Origin: Lota lota
Lineage: Eukaryota; Chordata; Actinopteri; Gadiformes; Lotidae
DNA: 64,000 nt
Assembly: GCA_026745465.1 (NCBI GenBank)
Contig: JACYXH010000115.1
Coordinates: 1,425,001 to 1,489,000, forward strand
Direction of reading: 5' to 3'
Position 1 is the first letter of the stretch. Every line of letters begins with the position of its first letter. Of the stretch, positions 37,121 to 64,000 are shown in pieces. A program made the translations under genes and the position numbers. The notes beneath the pieces were generated by a model. That model had not been told where the DNA came from. It ran no database searches and saw only the letters and a list, made by a program, of their open reading frames with translations.

Positions 37121-38984
37121 GTAAGGATCTACGTCGAGCCAGCTAGTTGGCCTAGCAACATGCTAACGCTACTGTTGAACGGTCAGCTTCAGGATCACTG
37201 CCACGGTCTGCCATACCAAGACACGGCGTGTTTCTACCAAAGGCCCTATGAATCTACCACCAGATGCCTTGTCATACGGATTACCTCGATCTTCTTGCGT
37301 TACATGGTGGTTTTTATGTCACAGTGAGATTCGTTGAACTGTATTTCACGTGGACGACCATGCTCTTCAATTGGTCATTCGCTTAATTCTTGCGTGTTGG
37401 CACTGTACAGAATACAAGGTGGTGTATTTAACCCTTAAATGAACTGGTTTAATATATTGAACTCTGCCTCATTTCATTAGCTGGTTGTCCTATGGTAGGT
37501 TATTCAGCATCTCTCTCCAGTTGCCGTGAGTAACGTTAACGTTGGTTTTACTTCCCATTTAATGCCATTTTCTCTTTTGGAGTATCTGAAGTGAAATCAT
37601 TGCTTTCACATTGGATCGACACAGCCTTCCATCTTATCGTTATTGTTATTTTACAATGTCATACTGATATGGTCATTGTCTTAGGGATTGAAAGACAACT
37701 AAATAAGATATTTCACCCAAAAGTATCATTTTGTAATTACATTGAACTGGGTTGTGTTTATGATTATAATGTAACATGTAGTTTATTATTTTTTTTAACC
37801 TTTTAATCATTTTGTGACTTGTTGGTTGATTATATATTTATGTTAAACTGAGGGAGTTGCTACCCCTATTAGTTGATGTTGGCCTATTACCAGGACAATT
37901 AGGCCTTGCCCAAACCTCTGTTCAAGGTATATTTTAGTATGGTAGGATATAATTATGATCTGACCCAGAAATGAATGTATACCTTTTTAAATACACATTG
38001 TCATTGAGCCATTCACTGTTTCTGCTATAGTATTCTAACACTATGGCACTATTCGGAGATCATTATTGAAAAGTTAAGTTATGCAATGGATGATTGCAGG
38101 TGGAGTGATTGCATATTGGTATTCTTTGGGAACTAAAGGAACCAGATCAGAATTTACAAAAGTGATACATAGAGCAGTGCAACTTGTTGAGTGTGCAGGT
38201 TTGAACACTCATTAGTCTTTCTCGACATAATTGAACACATAGATGTCCTACATGTTGTAGGACAGATGTTTGATAGTTTCATACTAAAGCTGATTTAATC
38301 GCACAGAAATCCAGGCAAGGATATTGGAAACATCTAAAAATGAATGCCTCAAGGGGAGACAATTAAACCTGATTACCTTGTCAACTACTGTTATTTCAGT
38401 GTGAATAAATCCCCAGTGCATGAACAATGCCGTACATTTCAATAAAAAGGAGCATGGCAAGGACATTTTTGCAATGGGCAACTGCTTTGTTCAGCTCTGA
38501 AAACAGACTTTTAATGCTTTTGGCTAATTGGCCATCAGTCTCAATTACATAATTTTCATCCGTTTCTGCTCGATAGTGGACCATACATCTAGCAATGCTC
38601 TGTCTGGACAGTAGACATGAATGATAATAAACCCATAGTTTATAATGGCAGGACGACTACTTCGCTTTTGTGTATTAGGGTTACCAATATTGTTTTTACA
38701 TGTGTACAATGATCAAGTACGCTAGCCTGCATACTTTGACCTATGTACTTTTTGAGGAAATGTAGGGAATACATACCACATGTACCACTTATTCTTTCTC
38801 TTCTCAATACTATGACCATAACCACGAAACGTCTTCCCCAAACACAACCATTTTTTAGCTGATACCATTACCCCCGTAACAATTTCCTTACATCATTGGG
38901 ATAATCCCCAATGGAATTCCATAGTGTTGCATCCATGTTTCTAGTGGTGTAAACAAAGGTTTTCCACCTGCCCATCTCTCACAG
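37121..38984 (+). other. rnf13: rnf13 intron 1 (5' UTR intron)
   Basis: AT-rich sequence without microsatellites. A minus-strand open frame at 38396-38584 is unexplained. The right end is set by the ctctcacag acceptor at 38976-38984. Confidence 0.45.
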
Positions 38985-39068
38985 GTGTGACCCCAGGCAC
39001 TCTCTGCGTACCTGTGTGAGTGTGTGTCGGGGAGGTGAAGCAGCTGCGTTCCACAGAGTGATGCCAAG

Positions 39069-61804
<22,736 letters not shown>

Positions 61805-62790
61805 GTACGGCAAGCACATCACTCACCGTGTTTCACCTTTAAAACGCGGAGTGGGTCTGCTTGAGGGGTCAGCCCTTGTTGCAGATTAAAACAGGAGAAC
61901 ACAACGTACACTTGAAATGAAGTCGAATCACATTTGATCGATTTAATAGAGCATCCTATTTACTCCCTTGTATGCGGTTTTGTTTGAAAGATTTCATGAA
62001 GTGTTTCAGGTGTGCTAATCAAACCCAGCTTCTATCATCATAGAATGGAGAAAGGCTGTTCCAGACCAGTCTTAGGGTTGAGTCAATTAGTACAACAAAT
62101 ATAAGCCTTCTTTAATGCTCTGCCAAGCTGCTGTCTGTATTCAGTCCAGCATAGTCTTATCATGGACATATCTACTGATAAAATCGTTTCTGAATAATAT
62201 GGACTTGATACATCTGTATTTATTCCCAATATGTAGGATTGATCCCCACACAGTTAGTATGCCGGAGACTTTGAGAATCAAAAAATTCAATTACAGTGAT
62301 GTGTCCACTAACTGTGCAATTGTGTGACTAGCGTAGCTCGGCTGGCTGGCTAGCGTGAGTGGGAGGGGTTTTGAGAGCGTCGATAGTACGTTTCTTTTAA
62401 ACAAAGAGAGATTCACCAACATTGTATTGTAGAATATATCAGCTATAGGATGGGATTTTATTGATAACATTATTTAAATCACTATCAACATTGACTACAG
62501 ATTTGTCCAGATTAGTTTAAGCTACGAGCTTCTTGAAATGTTACACATTGCAACTTTAAAGCAGTACATGCTTCTGTTTTCTGCAGTTGTGCATGCATAC
62601 AAGTACCAATTGCATTTTAGGTGAAGTCGTTGTCACCTATCTGTATTTGGAAGTCTTCCTTCCTCTAGTACAATTGTGTAGACCAGCTCCTTGTTTTGCA
62701 ATGCAAAACAAAGAGGGGCCCTGCCATCTTTATATTCTTTTACCCTAATGTGTTGCAGGCAGTGGTTCCTCCTGTGCCTGTGCCTGTGCC

Positions 62791-62833
<43 letters not shown>

Positions 62834-63354
62834 GCGTGTGCGTGTGTGTGTGCGTGCGGTCCGTGTTCATTCTGCGCTCTGTCGGGTAGGATGGTCTAGA
62901 CTCCAATCAGCAATGCAGGGGAACATTTGGGGTTTGTGGGCGGGACGTACAAGCGTGCCAGCAGCTTTGCTAGCAGCCCCCTAGCAAAGCTGGTAATTGT
63001 GGTGTTTCTGAGTGGAGCTCCCTCCCAGTCTGGAGCTCCCTCCCAGTCTGCCTGGCTGTAACTACTGCCTGTGCAGCAGCACGGAGGAAAGCTACACTGG
63101 AGCTCACACACAACACGGTTGTGTTTCTGTGTCTGAGTGCTCAATATGTTCAAATGAGGCAAAGTTTGTACATTTAGCAGAGCTTGAACAACCGGTTAGA
63201 CTTCCATCTGGATACAAGAAGGCCTAGGCATTTGCTCTCTATGTTTCCCGTCATTAATTTCCCTCATCCCCGCATCCCACTCTGGGACAGGCTGTCTTAT
63301 TCAGTGTATGAGGAAATGGTAGTTTTAGCGTTAAAGCTCAAGATCAGGACCTGT
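61805..63354 (+). other. rnf13: rnf13 intron 8, left part
   Basis: Contains a TG/CG-rich tract at 62796-62858, a perfect 12-bp hairpin (62962-62992) and a direct 18-bp duplication of GGAGCTCCCTCCCAGTCT at 63015-63050. The RING exon was not found. Confidence 0.55.
62962..62992. other. Perfect hairpin, 12-bp stem, 7-nt loop
   Basis: CAGCTTTGCTAG, loop CAGCCCC, CTAGCAAAGCTG, with no mismatch. Confidence 0.85.
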
Positions 63355-63962
63355 GGTCCCAGGTGACCTTGGTCCCAGGTGACTTTGGTCCCAGGTGACT
63401 TTGGTCCCAGGTGACTTTGGTCCCAGGTGACTTTGGTCCCAGGTGACTTTGGTCCCAGAGGAACTTGGTCCCAGAGGAACTTGGTCCCAGGTGAACTTGG
63501 TCCCAGGTGACCTTGGTCCCAGAGGAACCTGGTCCCAGGTGAACTTGGTCCCAGGTGAACTTGGTCCCAGAGGAACTTGGTCCCAGGTGAACTTGGTCCC
63601 AGGTGACCTTGGTCCCAGAGGAACTTGGTCCCAGGTGAACTTGGTCCCAGGTGAACTTGGTCCCAGGTGAACTTGGTCCCAGAGGAACTTGGTCCCAGGT
63701 GAACTTGGTCCCAGGTGACCTTGGTCCCAGAGGAACTTGGTCCCAGAGGAACTTGGTCCCAGGTGAACTTGGTCCCAGGTGAACTTGGTCCCAGGTGACC
63801 TTGGTCCCAGAGGAACTTGGTCCCAGGTGAACTTGGTCCCAGGTGAACTTGGTCCCAGGTGAACTTGGTCCCAGGTGACCTTGGTCCCAGAGGAACTTGG
63901 TCCCAGAGGAACTTGGTCCCAGGTGAACTTGGTCCCAGGTGAACTTGGTCCCAGAGGAACTT
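63355..63962. repeat. 16-bp minisatellite, 38 uninterrupted copies
   Basis: Every unit starts GGTCCC. Four unit types occur: GGTCCCAGGTGACCTT (D), GGTCCCAGGTGACTTT (T), GGTCCCAGGTGAACTT (B) and GGTCCCAGAGGAACTT (C). The array is exactly 608 bp with no indel. It starts D, then five T, and afterwards mixes C, B and D in recurrent blocks such as C-B-B-D. Twenty-six units contain an E-box CAGGTG. It lies in rnf13 intron 8 and lacks stops in all three minus-strand frames, which creates spurious long ORFs. Confidence 0.97.
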
Positions 63963-64000
63963 GGCCAATATTGAGGTGTCCTGGACATAGCCTCCTCAGT

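Noticed and set aside
63355-63962. CRISPR-like array
   Set aside because: Units are contiguous with no unique spacers, and the genome is vertebrate.
63297-63968. A 223-residue minus-strand open frame with a KFLWDQVHLGPSSPGT-type 16-residue repeat
   Set aside because: It is the translation of the 16-bp minisatellite. The repeat happens to lack stops in all three frames, and no start context, splice site or family supports a protein.

Overview
This is a vertebrate nuclear genome window, most likely from a ray-finned fish. The genes have small exons with GT-AG introns. The DNA is extremely rich in long pure (CA)n/(TG)n arrays and G/C homopolymers. It also carries a hAT-type miniature transposon and an L2-like LINE fragment of kinds common in teleosts. 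I cannot name the species. Homology statements come from recalled vertebrate proteins, not from a search.

Four protein-coding genes were rebuilt exon by exon, and every splice phase closes. From left to right: (1) acap2, minus strand, 606-18534. The eight 5' coding exons (223 codons, the BAR domain) are present; the PH, ArfGAP and ankyrin part lies off the left edge. (2) ppp1r2, minus strand, 22775-31226, five coding exons, about 229 residues, protein phosphatase inhibitor 2. (3) ankub1, minus strand, 32000-35917, six coding exons, 515 residues, two ubiquitin-like domains followed by ankyrin repeats. (4) rnf13, plus strand, first coding exon at 39069. Seven coding exons (233 codons: N-terminal hydrophobic segment, PA domain, transmembrane helix) are present; the RING exons lie off the right edge.

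The three minus-strand genes stand head to tail. ankub1 and rnf13 are divergent across about 1.1 kb that holds promoter-like motifs and a near-consensus CTCF core. In human, as I recall, ACAP2-PPP1R2 (3q29) and ANKUB1-RNF13 (3q25) are two separate neighbour pairs; here they abut with under 0.8 kb between ankub1 and ppp1r2. That junction carries a perfect 27-bp inverted repeat enclosing a TCTCGCGAGA promoter motif.

The genes do not form one pathway. acap2 is an Arf6 GAP of endosomal traffic, ppp1r2 is a PP1 regulator, ankub1 is poorly characterised, and rnf13 is an endolysosomal ubiquitin ligase. The non-coding sequence is mostly intron with simple repeats, several of which touch splice sites. 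It also holds perfect short hairpins, a 98-bp tandem duplication between CA arrays, and an exact 38-copy 16-bp minisatellite at the right edge. I found no rRNA, tRNA, CRISPR array, retrovirus-like element or clearly new multi-gene system. The most unusual content is repeat architecture and its contact with splicing and promoters.
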